Below are positions 7,750 through 16,314 of a DNA stretch of 64,000 bases, in pieces. The notes under the pieces are model-generated. The model was not told the origin of the DNA and did no database searches. It saw only the letters and a program-made list of their open reading frames with translations. Source of the stretch: Acidimicrobiales bacterium (lineage in GTDB: Bacteria; Actinomycetota; Acidimicrobiia; Acidimicrobiales; Aldehydirespiratoraceae); assembly GCA_033344915.1 (NCBI GenBank), contig JAWPML010000001.1:310001-374000 (forward strand), read 5' to 3'. The position numbers and the translations under genes are program-made. How positions within the stretch are numbered: position 1 is the first letter of the stretch; every line of letters starts with the position of its first letter.

Positions 7750-8960
7750 CGCAACTCGTCCAGGGCCGCGATCGCAGTGGCGGCGTGGACGGCCATGCCG
7801 TTCGCCATCGCCGGCTCGTGGAGCATCATCTTGTTGCTGTGACAGGCCGGCGCCTCCAGTGAGTTCTCGATGTGTTCGGGGCAGACACCAAGCAGGCTCA
7901 TGCAGCCGGGCACCTTCTCGAGGATGTAGCTGAAGTCTTCGGCGCCCATCACCGGGAACGGCAACTCGAGGAACTTGCGCTCACCGAGCACGGCCTCGGT
8001 CACGTTCTTCACGAGTTCGACCGGGCCGGGATGGTTCACGGTGACGGGGTAGCCCTTGTCGATGGTGACCTCCGCGGTCGCGTCGAAGGTCGCGGCGACG
8101 GCGTGGGCGACCCGCTCGATCCCGAGATGAGCCTGGTCGCGGGTGTGGGGGGCCATGGTTCGGATCGTGCCTGCGATCGTCGCCGTCTCCGGGATGACGT
8201 TCGTGGTCGTGCCGGCCTGGAGTTGGGTGACCGTGATGATGGCCGGTTCGAAGACGTGGATCTCGCGGGTGACCATCGTCTGGATCGCGGTGACGAGGTG
8301 CGCGGCGATGGTGACCGGGTCCGTGGTGAAGTGCGGCGTCGAGGCGTGGCCGCCGGCCCCCCGCACGGTGATGTGGAACACGTCGGCGGCCGCCATGATC
8401 GCCCCGGCGCGGCCGGCGACCCATCCGGACGGACAGTTCGGAGTGATGTGGAGGGCGTAGGCGGCGTCGACCCCGTCGAGCACGCCCTCGTCGATCATCA
8501 GGGCCGCGCCACCCATGCCCTCCTCGCCGGGCTGGAACATGAAGCGCACCGTGCCGTGGATCTCATCGCGGCGGCCGGCGAGCATCCGGGCCGCACCGAC
8601 CAGCATTGCGGTGTGGGCGTCATGGCCGCAGGCGTGGGCTCGGCCGTCGATCGCACTCCTGAACTCGAGGTCGGTGTCCTCGGTCATGGGGAGGGCGTCG
8701 GTGTCCGCTCGCAGCAACACCATCGGACCGTCCGTCTCGCCCTTCAGGTCGGCCCACAGCGAGGTGATGTCGCCTTCGCCCCGGTGCACGTCGAGCGGCA
8801 GATCGGCCAGGGCATCGCCGACGCGACCGATGGTGATCGGATTGGCGATTCCGAGCTCCGGCTCGCGGTGGATGGCGCGGCGCAGCTCGATGACCGGCTC
8901 GAGCCCGGCCTCCGCTTCCTCTCGGATCCCCGCGCCCCGCAGATCATCGATCATCGTCAT
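7746..8960 (-). CDS. M20-family amidohydrolase (hippurate/aminoacylase-like)
   Basis: This 404-residue zinc peptidase-like enzyme shows RRAIHREPELG near the N-terminus, RADTDALPM, ACGHDAHTAML with metal-binding His and Asp, FQPGEEGMGGA with the catalytic Glu, and a late CHSNK metal histidine. A central dimerisation domain (about 185-300) is present. Such enzymes cut N-acyl or N-carbamoyl amino acids and hippurate-like amides in the cytoplasm. Met at 8960 or 8954 may start translation. It converges with the upstream amidohydrolase and is not part of that operon. Confidence 0.88.
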   Translation of the reverse strand: MTMIDDLRGAGIREEAEAGLEPVIELRRAIHREPELGIANPITIGRVGDALADLPLDVHRGEGDITSLWADLKGETDGPMVLLRADTDALPMTEDTDLEFRSAIDGRAHACGHDAHTAMLVGAARMLAGRRDEIHGTVRFMFQPGEEGMGGAALMIDEGVLDGVDAAYALHITPNCPSGWVAGRAGAIMAAADVFHITVRGAGGHASTPHFTTDPVTIAAHLVTAIQTMVTREIHVFEPAIITVTQLQAGTTTNVIPETATIAGTIRTMAPHTRDQAHLGIERVAHAVAATFDATAEVTIDKGYPVTVNHPGPVELVKNVTEAVLGERKFLELPFPVMGAEDFSYILEKVPGCMSLLGVCPEHIENSLEAPACHSNKMMLHEPAMANGMAVHAATAIAALDELR

Positions 8961-9038
8961 GCGACGACCCTAGTGGCCGCTCCGGTTCGCTCGCCGGTGC
9001 TCGCCGGCCGCGCCGGCGGCGGCTGCGCGCCGGCACGG

Positions 9039-9044
9039 TACGGT
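9039..9044 (+). promoter_or_regulatory. -10 box, leaderless start of the phosphatase gene
   Basis: TACGGT predicts +1 at about 9051, against GTG 9052. This favours the GTG at 9052 over the in-frame GTG at 9043, which lies inside the promoter. Confidence 0.5.
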
Positions 9045-9051
9045 GCCCGGC

Positions 9052-9705
9052 GTGGAGATCATCATCGTGCGCCATGCCCGACCCGAGATCGTCGTCGGCG
9101 CCGACGGGATCGCCGACCCCGGCCTCGACGAGATCGGGCAGTGGCAGGCGGAGCAGGTTTCCGCCTGGCTCGCCCACGAGTCCATCGATGCGGTGGTGAC
9201 GAGTCCGAAGGCCCGGGCGATCGAGACGGTGGGGCCCTTGCTCGGGACGCTGGACGTCGCCCACGAGATCGTGCACGACCTGGATGAGGTCGACCGCTTC
9301 TCGTCGACCTACTTCCCGACGGAGCTGGTGCACACCCACGGCGGGGACTACTGGGACCGGATCGTCGCCCAGGACTGGGACGGGCTCGGTTGGGACGACC
9401 CCGCCACCTTCCGGACCCGCGTCGAGGCCGCCTGGAGCGAGCTCGTCGTCAATCCGCGGGGCGAGCGGGTCGTCGTGGCCTGCCACGGCGGCGTGATCCG
9501 CATCATCCTCGGCGCGGTGGCGGGCCCGCACGTCGGCTTCTTCCCGCTGAACGTCGACTACGCCTCGGTGTCGCGTATCGAGGTCGACGAGAACGGCAGG
9601 CAGCGGTTCCTGTCCCTCAACGAGACCGGTCATTTCGACGCCGAGCGCATCGGGGTGCGGGGCGTCATGAACGACGGCGAGCGAGTGCGCGACGCGTTCC
9701 ACTGA
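9052..9705 (+). CDS. Histidine phosphatase superfamily protein (phosphoglycerate-mutase-like)
   Basis: A 217-residue protein beginning MEIIIVRHARPE, where Arg7 and His8 form the phosphate-binding RH(A/G) motif. The second catalytic histidine is in VVACHGGVIRIILG. The phosphate-pocket arginine is in TSPKARAIETV. This is the broad family of small phosphatases acting on sugar phosphates or cofactors such as alpha-ribazole phosphate. Nothing nearby indicates a specific substrate. The start is set by the leaderless promoter. Confidence 0.83.
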   Translation: MEIIIVRHARPEIVVGADGIADPGLDEIGQWQAEQVSAWLAHESIDAVVTSPKARAIETVGPLLGTLDVAHEIVHDLDEVDRFSSTYFPTELVHTHGGDYWDRIVAQDWDGLGWDDPATFRTRVEAAWSELVVNPRGERVVVACHGGVIRIILGAVAGPHVGFFPLNVDYASVSRIEVDENGRQRFLSLNETGHFDAERIGVRGVMNDGERVRDAFH

Positions 9706-9717
9706 ACCGGCGGTGGA

Positions 9718-10581
9718 TCAGCGAATCGTGACCGAGCCGTCGCTGTCGCGATCGGTTCGCCAGCCGCCGGTCAGGGCGGCCGACGCACCGTCCACGAGCG
9801 TGTTGTTGCGCCACAGGATGCTGGCCTCGTCGTCACCGGGTTTCGCGATGACGGCGTGGAAGCTCTCGAACCGTTCGCTCAGCGTGTTGCCCTCGATCGT
9901 GAACAGACCGTGGACGTGTTTCGCCTGGATCCCGGCCGATGACGCGCCCTCGATCGTGGAGTTCCGCACCGTCGGATTCCACACCTCACCGCCGAGGATG
10001 CCGGTGAACTGGATCGCGTCGTTGTGGGCGGGCGAACCGTCGGGTCGGCGCTTTCCGAAGACGGTGACGTTGTCGATCAGTGGGTCGATGATGTCGCCCT
10101 CGTAGGCGAAGATCTGGATGATGTCGCCGTTGCCGACGTGGGGCTGGGGATTCACGTCGAGTCCATCGATGAAATAGGGGCGGGTGACGGTGCCGCCGCC
10201 GGAGTTCTGGACGTGGGCGAACGTGAACTCGAAGTCGCGGAAGCCCGAGTCCGCGATGCTGCGCCCGTCGCGCACGCCGATCCGCCGGGCCCCGGGACCG
10301 CGGATGTTGCGGGCCTCGACATTGCTGGCCTCGATCACCACCTCGCCCGGTGAGCCGTAGTCGAAGTCGTAGATCGTGTTCGGCTGGTCGAGCACCGTCG
10401 TGGCGTCGGCCAGAACCACGGGCCGGTCGTCGACCGCGGGGCGGGGCGCGGCGTTGATCGCCTGGAACGCCGATGTCCCGTCGTCGGGCGGGGCCGGCGG
10501 GGCGACCGGGGCCGCGCCGGCGGGCGCGACGACGCCGACGACGAGGGCGAAGACCGCGGTTCCCAGGTGGCGTGTGCGCAT
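9718..10581 (-). CDS. Secreted right-handed beta-helix protein
   Basis: A 287-residue protein with a clear Sec signal peptide (MRTRHLGTAVFALVVG, Ala-rich, likely cut after the PAGAA region near residue 24). The mature part has repeating short beta-turn units (VVIEASNVEARNIRGPG, later IDNVTVFGK, VRNSTIEGA, IEGNTL, WRNNTLVDG) typical of parallel beta-helix/pectate-lyase-like folds. The stretch NDAIQFTG recalls polysaccharide-lyase surfaces. It may bind or cleave a polysaccharide outside the cell, but no certain catalytic set is visible. It is a single-gene unit converging on the phosphatase gene. Confidence 0.7.
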   Translation of the reverse strand: MRTRHLGTAVFALVVGVVAPAGAAPVAPPAPPDDGTSAFQAINAAPRPAVDDRPVVLADATTVLDQPNTIYDFDYGSPGEVVIEASNVEARNIRGPGARRIGVRDGRSIADSGFRDFEFTFAHVQNSGGGTVTRPYFIDGLDVNPQPHVGNGDIIQIFAYEGDIIDPLIDNVTVFGKRRPDGSPAHNDAIQFTGILGGEVWNPTVRNSTIEGASSAGIQAKHVHGLFTIEGNTLSERFESFHAVIAKPGDDEASILWRNNTLVDGASAALTGGWRTDRDSDGSVTIR

Positions 10582-10683
10582 GGGGGTGCCCTTTCGCTGG
10601 TTCGGGCGCGCCCCTCGGTTCTACCGCACAGAGCGGTCGGAGAACACTCGGGGTGGGCATGTGCGCCTCGCCGTCGCCCTGAT

Positions 10684-10689
10684 TAGCGT
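10684..10689 (+). promoter_or_regulatory. -10 box, leaderless start of the second amidohydrolase
   Basis: TAGCGT with the last T at -7 puts +1 exactly on the A of ATG 10696. No Shine-Dalgarno sequence can exist on such a transcript. Confidence 0.55.
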
Positions 10690-10695
10690 GAGGGC

Positions 10696-11874
10696 ATGGC
10701 TGCTCTCGACTATCAGGCGTTCGACGCCGACAACCACTACTACGAGGCGGAGGATGCCTTCATCCGCCACGTCGACCCCAAGTGGCACAAGCGGTGCATG
10801 CAATGGGCGGAGGTGAACGGGCGCAAGCGCCTGCTCGTCGGCGGCAAGGTGAACCGCTTCATCCCGAACCCCACGTTCGATCCCGTGGCCCGGCCCGGCT
10901 GCCTGGACGACTACTTCCGCGGGAAGGTCGCGAAGGACAACATCGTCGAGGCGTTCGGTGAGCTCGTCCCGATCCCCGACGAGTACCGCGATCGCGATGC
11001 CCGGCTCGCCGTGATGGACCGCCAGAACCTCGAAGCCTGCTTCATGTTCCCGACCCTGGGCGTCGGCATGGAGAGCAGCCTCGAGCACGATCCGGCGGCG
11101 ATGCTCGTCGCCTTCGACGGCTTCAACAAGTGGGTCGAGGAGGACTGGGGTCTCAACTACGAGGACCGCATCTTCACGGCGGGCTACATCACGCTCGCGG
11201 ACGTGGACTGGGCCCTCGACCAGCTCGACTGGATGATCGAGCACGACGTGCGGGTCGTCAACATGCGCCCCGCCTCGGTGCCGGACGGCAACGGCGGCCG
11301 CCGCAGCCTCGGCCATCCGGCGCACGACCCGTTCTGGAAGAAGATGAACCAACACGGCATCACGCTGGCGATGCACTCCGGCGATTCCGGCTACGAGTTC
11401 ATGTCCGACTTCTGGGGCATGACCGACGATTTCGAGGCCTTCCGGCAGAACGCGCTGAAGTCGTTGCTCACCTATTCACCGATCAGCGATGCCCTGGCGT
11501 CGCTCATCGCCGAAGGCGTGCTGAGCGAGCACACGAACATCCGCGTCTGCACCATCGAGACCGGGTCGGAGTGGGTCCAGCCGCTGTTCAAGAAGTTCGA
11601 CAAGACCTACCGCCAGCAGAAGCACTCGTTCGCGGAGGACCCGATCGAGGTCTTCCGGCGCCAGGTCTGGGTGTCGCCCTACTACGAGGACGATCTCGTC
11701 GACCTCCGGGACAAGGTCGGTGCCGAGCACATGCTGTTCGGCTCCGACTGGCCACACGCCGAGGGACTGCCCGAACCCACCGATTTCATCCACGACCTCC
11801 ACGAGTTCGACAGCGCCGAGATCGAGATGATCATGCGCACGAACGGCCTCGCCCTCACGCAACGGGCGGTCTGA
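10696..11874 (+). CDS. Amidohydrolase-2 family protein (second copy)
   Basis: A 392-residue relative of the 6.6-kb amidohydrolase. The N-terminal metal motif is altered to FDADNHYYEAEDAFI, with His15. Other family signatures are LAMHSGDSGYEF near residue 225, VCTIETGSEWVQPLFKK, and MLFGSDWPHAEG with the C-terminal Asp. The family includes many hydrolases and decarboxylases of unknown substrate that are abundant in actinobacteria able to use steroids and aromatics. The start is fixed by a leaderless promoter. The following amidotransferase gene starts one base after its stop. Confidence 0.8.
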   Translation: MAALDYQAFDADNHYYEAEDAFIRHVDPKWHKRCMQWAEVNGRKRLLVGGKVNRFIPNPTFDPVARPGCLDDYFRGKVAKDNIVEAFGELVPIPDEYRDRDARLAVMDRQNLEACFMFPTLGVGMESSLEHDPAAMLVAFDGFNKWVEEDWGLNYEDRIFTAGYITLADVDWALDQLDWMIEHDVRVVNMRPASVPDGNGGRRSLGHPAHDPFWKKMNQHGITLAMHSGDSGYEFMSDFWGMTDDFEAFRQNALKSLLTYSPISDALASLIAEGVLSEHTNIRVCTIETGSEWVQPLFKKFDKTYRQQKHSFAEDPIEVFRRQVWVSPYYEDDLVDLRDKVGAEHMLFGSDWPHAEGLPEPTDFIHDLHEFDSAEIEMIMRTNGLALTQRAV

Positions 11875-11875
11875 G

Positions 11876-12622
11876 TTGGCTCGCCCGAGGGTTCTCGTCA
11901 CGCCGTGGCGGCGGGTGTTGAAGACGGCGCTTGATCCGGAGTGTGACCTCTTCACGATCGCCCCCGACTACACGGAGTCCGTTCGCCGAGCGGGCGGCCT
12001 GCCCCTCCTCGCGGTGCACGTCGAGGGAGACGAGATCGACGAGCTGCTCGACACGGCCGACGCCCTCCTGATCTCCGGCGGACAGGACATGGATCCCGCC
12101 ACCTACGGCCAGGACAACACGTCGAGTTGGAAGGTGCGCCGCGAGTCCGACGACTTCGATCTCGAGATCACCCGTCGCGCCGTCGAGCGGGACATCCCGG
12201 TGCTCGGCATCTGCCGTGGTGCACAGGTGGTGAACGTGGCTCTCGGCGGCGACCTCGCCCAGGAGGTGCAGGAGGAGGGGTCGGCCGCCCATCCCACGTA
12301 TCGGGAGATGGCGCCCACGCCGCGGCTGCACCGCCACGACGTGGACGTCGTGGAAGGTTCCCGACTCGCCGCCCTCTACGGCGACGGGCCGCTCGCCGTG
12401 AACTCGCTGCACCATCAGGCCATCGGTGCGGTGGCGGACCGCTTGGTCGTGACTGCCCGTAGCGACGACGGCGTCGTGGAGGCGGTGGAAGGCGCTCCGG
12501 GAAGCGGGCTCGACCTGCTGGCGGTCCAGTGGCACCCGGAGATGCTCGCCGGGGAACGGGGCGGCGAGCTGTTCGCCGATCTGGTCGAGCGGGCCCGGGC
12601 TCGTGTCACGATGACGACGTGA
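11876..12622 (+). CDS. Class I glutamine amidotransferase, gamma-Glu-GABA hydrolase (PuuD-like, C26)
   Basis: This 248-residue protein has the C26 fold. The nucleophile Cys113 lies in LGICRGAQVVN, and the His220-x-Glu pair is in LAVQWHPEM. SGGQDMDPATYG matches the PuuD group. PuuD-type enzymes hydrolyse gamma-glutamyl amides such as gamma-Glu-GABA in polyamine breakdown. The start must be TTG 11876, since no ATG or GTG precedes the first beta strand (RPRVLVTPW). Its stop overlaps the GTG of the next gene. No other Puu genes are in the window, so the pathway is uncertain. Confidence 0.82.
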   Translation: MARPRVLVTPWRRVLKTALDPECDLFTIAPDYTESVRRAGGLPLLAVHVEGDEIDELLDTADALLISGGQDMDPATYGQDNTSSWKVRRESDDFDLEITRRAVERDIPVLGICRGAQVVNVALGGDLAQEVQEEGSAAHPTYREMAPTPRLHRHDVDVVEGSRLAALYGDGPLAVNSLHHQAIGAVADRLVVTARSDDGVVEAVEGAPGSGLDLLAVQWHPEMLAGERGGELFADLVERARARVTMTT

Positions 12623-13026
12623 ACGATTTCGATCTCGACACCCTTCGTATCTCGCTGCACATTCTCGCCGCGTCGGTGTGGATCGGCGGCCAGATCGTCC
12701 TTGCCGCGCTGGTTCCGGTTCTCCGGGAGATCGGCGGCGACGCGCCGAGGCAGGCGGCGAACCGGTTCGGCCGGGTCGCCTGGCCGTTCTTCGCACTCGC
12801 GGTGATCACGGGCATCTGGAACCTGCTCGAGATCGACGTGGGTGATCGGTCGACCGCCTACCACGTCACGCTGGCGGTGAAGCTGCTCGTCGTGGCCGCG
12901 GCAGGTACGGCCGCGGCCGTGCATTCGCTGACGCCGTCGCCCGCCATCCGCGGCATCACCGGCGCGGTCGGCCTCGTCGGCTCGCTCGCCGCGCTGGTCT
13001 TCGGCGTGATGCTGGTGTGGGGCTGA
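12619..13026 (+). CDS. Small four-helix membrane protein (CopD/DUF2269-like)
   Basis: A 135-residue integral membrane protein with four hydrophobic segments. The first helix has the pattern LRISLHILAASVWIGGQIVL, where His and the WIGG turn resemble CopD and DUF2269 proteins. NRFGRVAWPFFALAVITGIW and HVTLAVKLLVV contain further conserved-looking polar residues. Such proteins may bind haem or copper, but function is not established. GTG 12619 overlaps the preceding stop, and the next gene begins one base after this stop. Confidence 0.7.
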   Translation: MNDFDLDTLRISLHILAASVWIGGQIVLAALVPVLREIGGDAPRQAANRFGRVAWPFFALAVITGIWNLLEIDVGDRSTAYHVTLAVKLLVVAAAGTAAAVHSLTPSPAIRGITGAVGLVGSLAALVFGVMLVWG

Positions 13027-13027
13027 C

Positions 13028-13648
13028 ATGGCCGAGTGGACGCAACTCGGCGACGACGGTGTCACCCGCTGCTGGTGGCCCGGCACCGCCGAGGACTATG
13101 TGGCGTACCACGACGACGAATGGGGTCGTCCGGTCACCGACGACGTGCGGCTCTTCGAGAAGATCTGTCTGGAGGGATTCCAGTCCGGACTGTCGTGGAT
13201 CACGATCCTGCGCAAGCGCGAGAACTTCCGGCGTGCCTTCGCCGGCTTCGACCCGGCGAAGGTCGCGACGTTCGGCGAGGCCGACGTGCTGCGCATGCTC
13301 GACGATGCCGGCATCGTGCGGCACCAGGGCAAGATCCGTTCGTCGATCAACAATGCGGCGCGAGCGCTCGAGCTGATCGAGGAGCGGGGCACGCTGGCCG
13401 CCTACTTCTGGTCGTGGGAGCCGACGGAGATCGAAGGAGATCGGTCGGGGGAGTGGCCCGTCCCCTCGACCACGCCGACGTCGATCGCCATCGCCAAGGA
13501 CCTGAAGAAGCGGGGCTGGAGCTTCGTCGGCCCGACGACGGTCTACGCGTTCATGCAGGCGATGGGTCTCGTCAACGACCATCTGTCGGGGTGCGCGGCG
13601 GGCGTGCAGTGCGAGGCCGAACGGACCGCGCTCGTACGGCCGACCTGA
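13028..13648 (+). CDS. tag: DNA-3-methyladenine glycosylase I
   Basis: A 206-residue Tag-family base-excision enzyme that removes 3-methyladenine from DNA. Family hallmarks are TRCWWPGTAEDYVAYHDDEWG (zinc ligands Cys15 and His28), the helix-hairpin-helix-like GFQSGLSWITILRKRENFR, and the C-terminal zinc motif LVNDHLSGCAAG. FVGPTTVYAFMQAMG matches the conserved purine-pocket region. Length is normal for the family. It starts one base after the small membrane protein gene. Confidence 0.93.
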   Translation: MAEWTQLGDDGVTRCWWPGTAEDYVAYHDDEWGRPVTDDVRLFEKICLEGFQSGLSWITILRKRENFRRAFAGFDPAKVATFGEADVLRMLDDAGIVRHQGKIRSSINNAARALELIEERGTLAAYFWSWEPTEIEGDRSGEWPVPSTTPTSIAIAKDLKKRGWSFVGPTTVYAFMQAMGLVNDHLSGCAAGVQCEAERTALVRPT

Positions 13649-13666
13649 ACACGGGTCTCCCGGCCC

Positions 13667-13694
13667 TTGTCAGCCCCACCGCCGTTGGTACCCT
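13667..13694 (+). promoter_or_regulatory. Promoter of the glycosyltransferase-like gene
   Basis: TTGTCA at 13667-13672 and TACCCT at 13689-13694 are spaced by 16 bases. The predicted +1 near 13701 is two bases before GTG 13703, which therefore is the likely start. Confidence 0.6.
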
Positions 13695-13702
13695 CGGTCC
13701 CC

Positions 13703-14680
13703 GTGCGCGAATCGGATCTCGTCTGGAATGTCGTCTGGACCGGCGGGGTCTACCCGCACCTCCGACACTTCGTCTTCAGCCTCTTCGACCGGACGGAGGC
13801 GTCGTTCCGCTTCGTCGCCAACAATTGCACGCCGTCGTCGGTCGAACAGATGACGGCGCTCGGCGAGGCGACGGACCGCGTGGTCGAGACGCTCGTACTG
13901 GACGTCGATCGCATGGTTCCGCACGGCGCCGCGCTCGACCTGGTGCTCGACGCCCGCGACGACGGGCCGGTCTTCGCGTTCATCGACGTCGACATCAAGG
14001 CGCTCGCGCCGTACACGGCGGACTTCCTGCACCGACTCGAGGACCACGACGTCGTCACCTCCGGGGTCGAGGTCTGGACCGAAGAGAACACCCTCGCCGA
14101 AGGCGAGATGGGTGTCGGCGGGCGGCACTTCTACGACCACGACGGCTTCGTCTTCGGCAGCCCGCACGTGGCGCTCTACGACCGTGAGGCGCTGCTGGAC
14201 ACGAGCGCCCGATGGGAGGTCGGGCTGCACTGCGGCAACCGCAGTGAGATGCCCGACCGGACCTGGGCGCGGATCGAGGAGATGGGGCGGGCCAAGATGG
14301 CCTACGACACGGCCAAGGTCGTCAACATCATGATGCAGGCCGACGGCCGGTCGCTCGTCCACGAAGAGCACGAGGCGTTGCTCCACATCGGTGGTGTGTC
14401 GCACTATCTCGCACCCCCGGAGCACGATTTCGCCACGGACAAGACCTCAGGCGAGTTCGAGGGCGAACCGAAGTGGACCCGGTTCCAGGGGATCGAGCTG
14501 CGCCACGAGATCGCCCGATTCACGTCCAACACCCTGAAGGCCCTGTCGTCGGGGACCGTCCCGCCGGCCATCGGCGACGGTCTCGACGCGCCGACCGAGG
14601 CGAAGCTCCGCATGGTGCGCGACGAGCTCGAGTCGATGGTCGCGGCCTCTCGACCCTGGCTCGAGTTGACCGGTGAGTGA
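13703..14680 (+). CDS. Unknown protein, possibly a GT-A glycosyltransferase
   Basis: The 325-residue protein starts MRESDLVWNVVWTGGVYPHL at GTG 13703, chosen because the promoter would otherwise lie inside the gene. The stretch VFAFIDVDIKALAPY has the DxD-like pattern of metal-dependent GT-A glycosyltransferases. HDVVTSGVEVW and a late LLHIGGVSHYLAPP segment recall family 2-like and capsule-related transferases. There is no membrane segment. It overlaps the start of a sulfotransferase gene by eight bases, so the pair may decorate a surface glycan or lipid. The enzyme class is inferred from one motif and context. Confidence 0.55.
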   Translation: MRESDLVWNVVWTGGVYPHLRHFVFSLFDRTEASFRFVANNCTPSSVEQMTALGEATDRVVETLVLDVDRMVPHGAALDLVLDARDDGPVFAFIDVDIKALAPYTADFLHRLEDHDVVTSGVEVWTEENTLAEGEMGVGGRHFYDHDGFVFGSPHVALYDREALLDTSARWEVGLHCGNRSEMPDRTWARIEEMGRAKMAYDTAKVVNIMMQADGRSLVHEEHEALLHIGGVSHYLAPPEHDFATDKTSGEFEGEPKWTRFQGIELRHEIARFTSNTLKALSSGTVPPAIGDGLDAPTEAKLRMVRDELESMVAASRPWLELTGE

Positions 14681-15374
14681 CCACCTGACGACCGACCGGC
14701 CGTTCTTCTTCGTGCACATCATGAAGACGGCCGGCATGACCTTCAACGCGCACATCGCGAACAACTTCCCCCGCCACACCGTCTACCCGGGCGAGGACGA
14801 CACCACCGGCGTCGACTACTGGGTCGTGAACCGGCTTCGGGCGGCGACGTCCGAGCCCCGGCCCGGCATTCGCCTCTGGCACGGCCACTTCCCGTTCTTC
14901 GTCACCGAGTTCGTGCCGGACGCGATCACCCTTGCGGTGATGCGCGAGCCCGTCGCCCGCACGATCTCGTTGCTCAACCAGCAGCGGGTGCTCAACCATC
15001 CCGACGCCACGATCGAGGAGCTGTACGACGACCCGCTGATCAACCAACGGATGGTGCACGAACACCAGACCAAGATGTTCGCGATGTCCGACGCCGACGG
15101 CATCAACGCCTGGACGCAACCCTTCGACGTCGACGACGCGGCGTTCGAGCTGGCGAAGCAGCGCGTTGCATCGGTCGATCTGCTCGGTTTCCAGGAGGAC
15201 TTCGACGGCTTTCTCGCGGCCCTGCACGACCGTTGGAACTGGCGGATCGACGAGCTCGACGACCGCAACACCGCGCCCGAGGCGATCGAGGTCGACGACA
15301 CGTTCCGGGCGCGGATCGTCGCGGACAATCCCTACGACGTCGCCCTGTACGAATTCGCGCGGCGCCTCAGCTGA
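14673..15374 (+). CDS. PAPS-dependent sulfotransferase family protein
   Basis: A 233-residue protein whose N-terminus FFFVHIMKTAGMTFNAHI is the 5'-phosphosulfate-binding loop. ITLAVMREPVARTISLLNQ is the 3'-phosphate-binding motif (RxPxxRxxS-like). It belongs to the Sulfotransfer_2/heparan-type group that transfers sulfate from PAPS to carbohydrates. GTG 14673 lies inside the end of the glycosyltransferase-like gene, so the two are translationally coupled. Length is on the short side of the family but both motifs are present. Confidence 0.8.
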   Translation: MSDHLTTDRPFFFVHIMKTAGMTFNAHIANNFPRHTVYPGEDDTTGVDYWVVNRLRAATSEPRPGIRLWHGHFPFFVTEFVPDAITLAVMREPVARTISLLNQQRVLNHPDATIEELYDDPLINQRMVHEHQTKMFAMSDADGINAWTQPFDVDDAAFELAKQRVASVDLLGFQEDFDGFLAALHDRWNWRIDELDDRNTAPEAIEVDDTFRARIVADNPYDVALYEFARRLS

Positions 15375-15381
15375 CCCTCGG

Positions 15382-15387
15382 TAGGTT
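15382..15387 (+). promoter_or_regulatory. -10 box, leaderless start of the DMT transporter
   Basis: TAGGTT places +1 exactly on the A of ATG 15394. Confidence 0.55.
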
Positions 15388-15393
15388 GCGGCG

Positions 15394-16314
15394 ATGACCG
15401 TGACCGATCAGCCGACGCAGGAACAGTCGTTCGCGCCGCTCGACTGGGGGCTGCTCGCCGGCCCCGCGTTGATCTGGGGCGGATCATTCCTCTTCATGGC
15501 GATCGGCCTCGACGCGTTCGAGCCCGGCGTCGTCACCCTCCTGCGGGTCCTGTTCGGCCTCCTCGCGCTGGTCTTCCTCCCGGCGGCGCGGGCGCGGATC
15601 GACCGGGCGGATCGGCCGAAGATCATCCTCCTCGGCTTCACGTGGATGGCCTTCCCGCTGACGCTGTTCCCCATCGCTCAGCAGTGGATCGACTCCTCGC
15701 TCGCCGGCATGCTCAATGCGGCGATGCCGCTGCTCACGGCGCTGATCTCCTGGCTCGTGTTCCGCACGCCGACCGGTCCCCGCCGGTTGATCGGAGTCAC
15801 CATCGGCATGAGTGGCATCCTGCTCATCGGGATCCCGGAGGCGACGACCGCAGGTACGACGGCGGTGGGCGTCGGCCTCGTCGTGCTCGCCGTTGCGTCC
15901 TACGGCGTCGCGGTGAACCTGACGGGCCCGCTCCAGCAGAAGTACGGATCGGTTCCCGTCATCACCCGGGCCCTCGCCGCCGCCCTCGTCTTCACCGCGC
16001 CGTACGGCGTGTGGGGCATCCCGGATTCCAGCTGGGCGTGGGACTCGATGATCGCCTGCGTGGCCGTCGGCGCAGGCGGCACCGGCCTCGCGTTCGTGAT
16101 GGCCGCCACGCTGACCGGGCGGGTCGGGCCGGTCCGCGCGTCGCTCATCACCTACGTCGTGCCGATCATCTCGATCGTGCTCGGCGTGATCTTCCGCGAC
16201 GAGACGGTGACCGCGCTCGCGATCGTCGGCACCGGCGTCGTGTTGTTCGGTGCGTGGTGGTCGAGTCGTGCGGAGCCGGTCGCCGGTCAGATTCGAGTGT
16301 CGGGCCGCTCGTAG
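15394..16314 (+). CDS. EamA/DMT-family transporter
   Basis: A 306-residue inner-membrane protein with about ten hydrophobic helices in two EamA repeats (roughly 20-150 and 165-295). LAGPALIWGGSFLFMAIGL begins the first repeat and VVLAVASYGVAVNLTGPL the second. Such transporters export amino acids or other metabolites by proton exchange. The gene is leaderless and monocistronic, and its last 28 bases overlap the converging epimerase gene. Confidence 0.85.
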   Translation: MTVTDQPTQEQSFAPLDWGLLAGPALIWGGSFLFMAIGLDAFEPGVVTLLRVLFGLLALVFLPAARARIDRADRPKIILLGFTWMAFPLTLFPIAQQWIDSSLAGMLNAAMPLLTALISWLVFRTPTGPRRLIGVTIGMSGILLIGIPEATTAGTTAVGVGLVVLAVASYGVAVNLTGPLQQKYGSVPVITRALAAALVFTAPYGVWGIPDSSWAWDSMIACVAVGAGGTGLAFVMAATLTGRVGPVRASLITYVVPIISIVLGVIFRDETVTALAIVGTGVVLFGAWWSSRAEPVAGQIRVSGRS

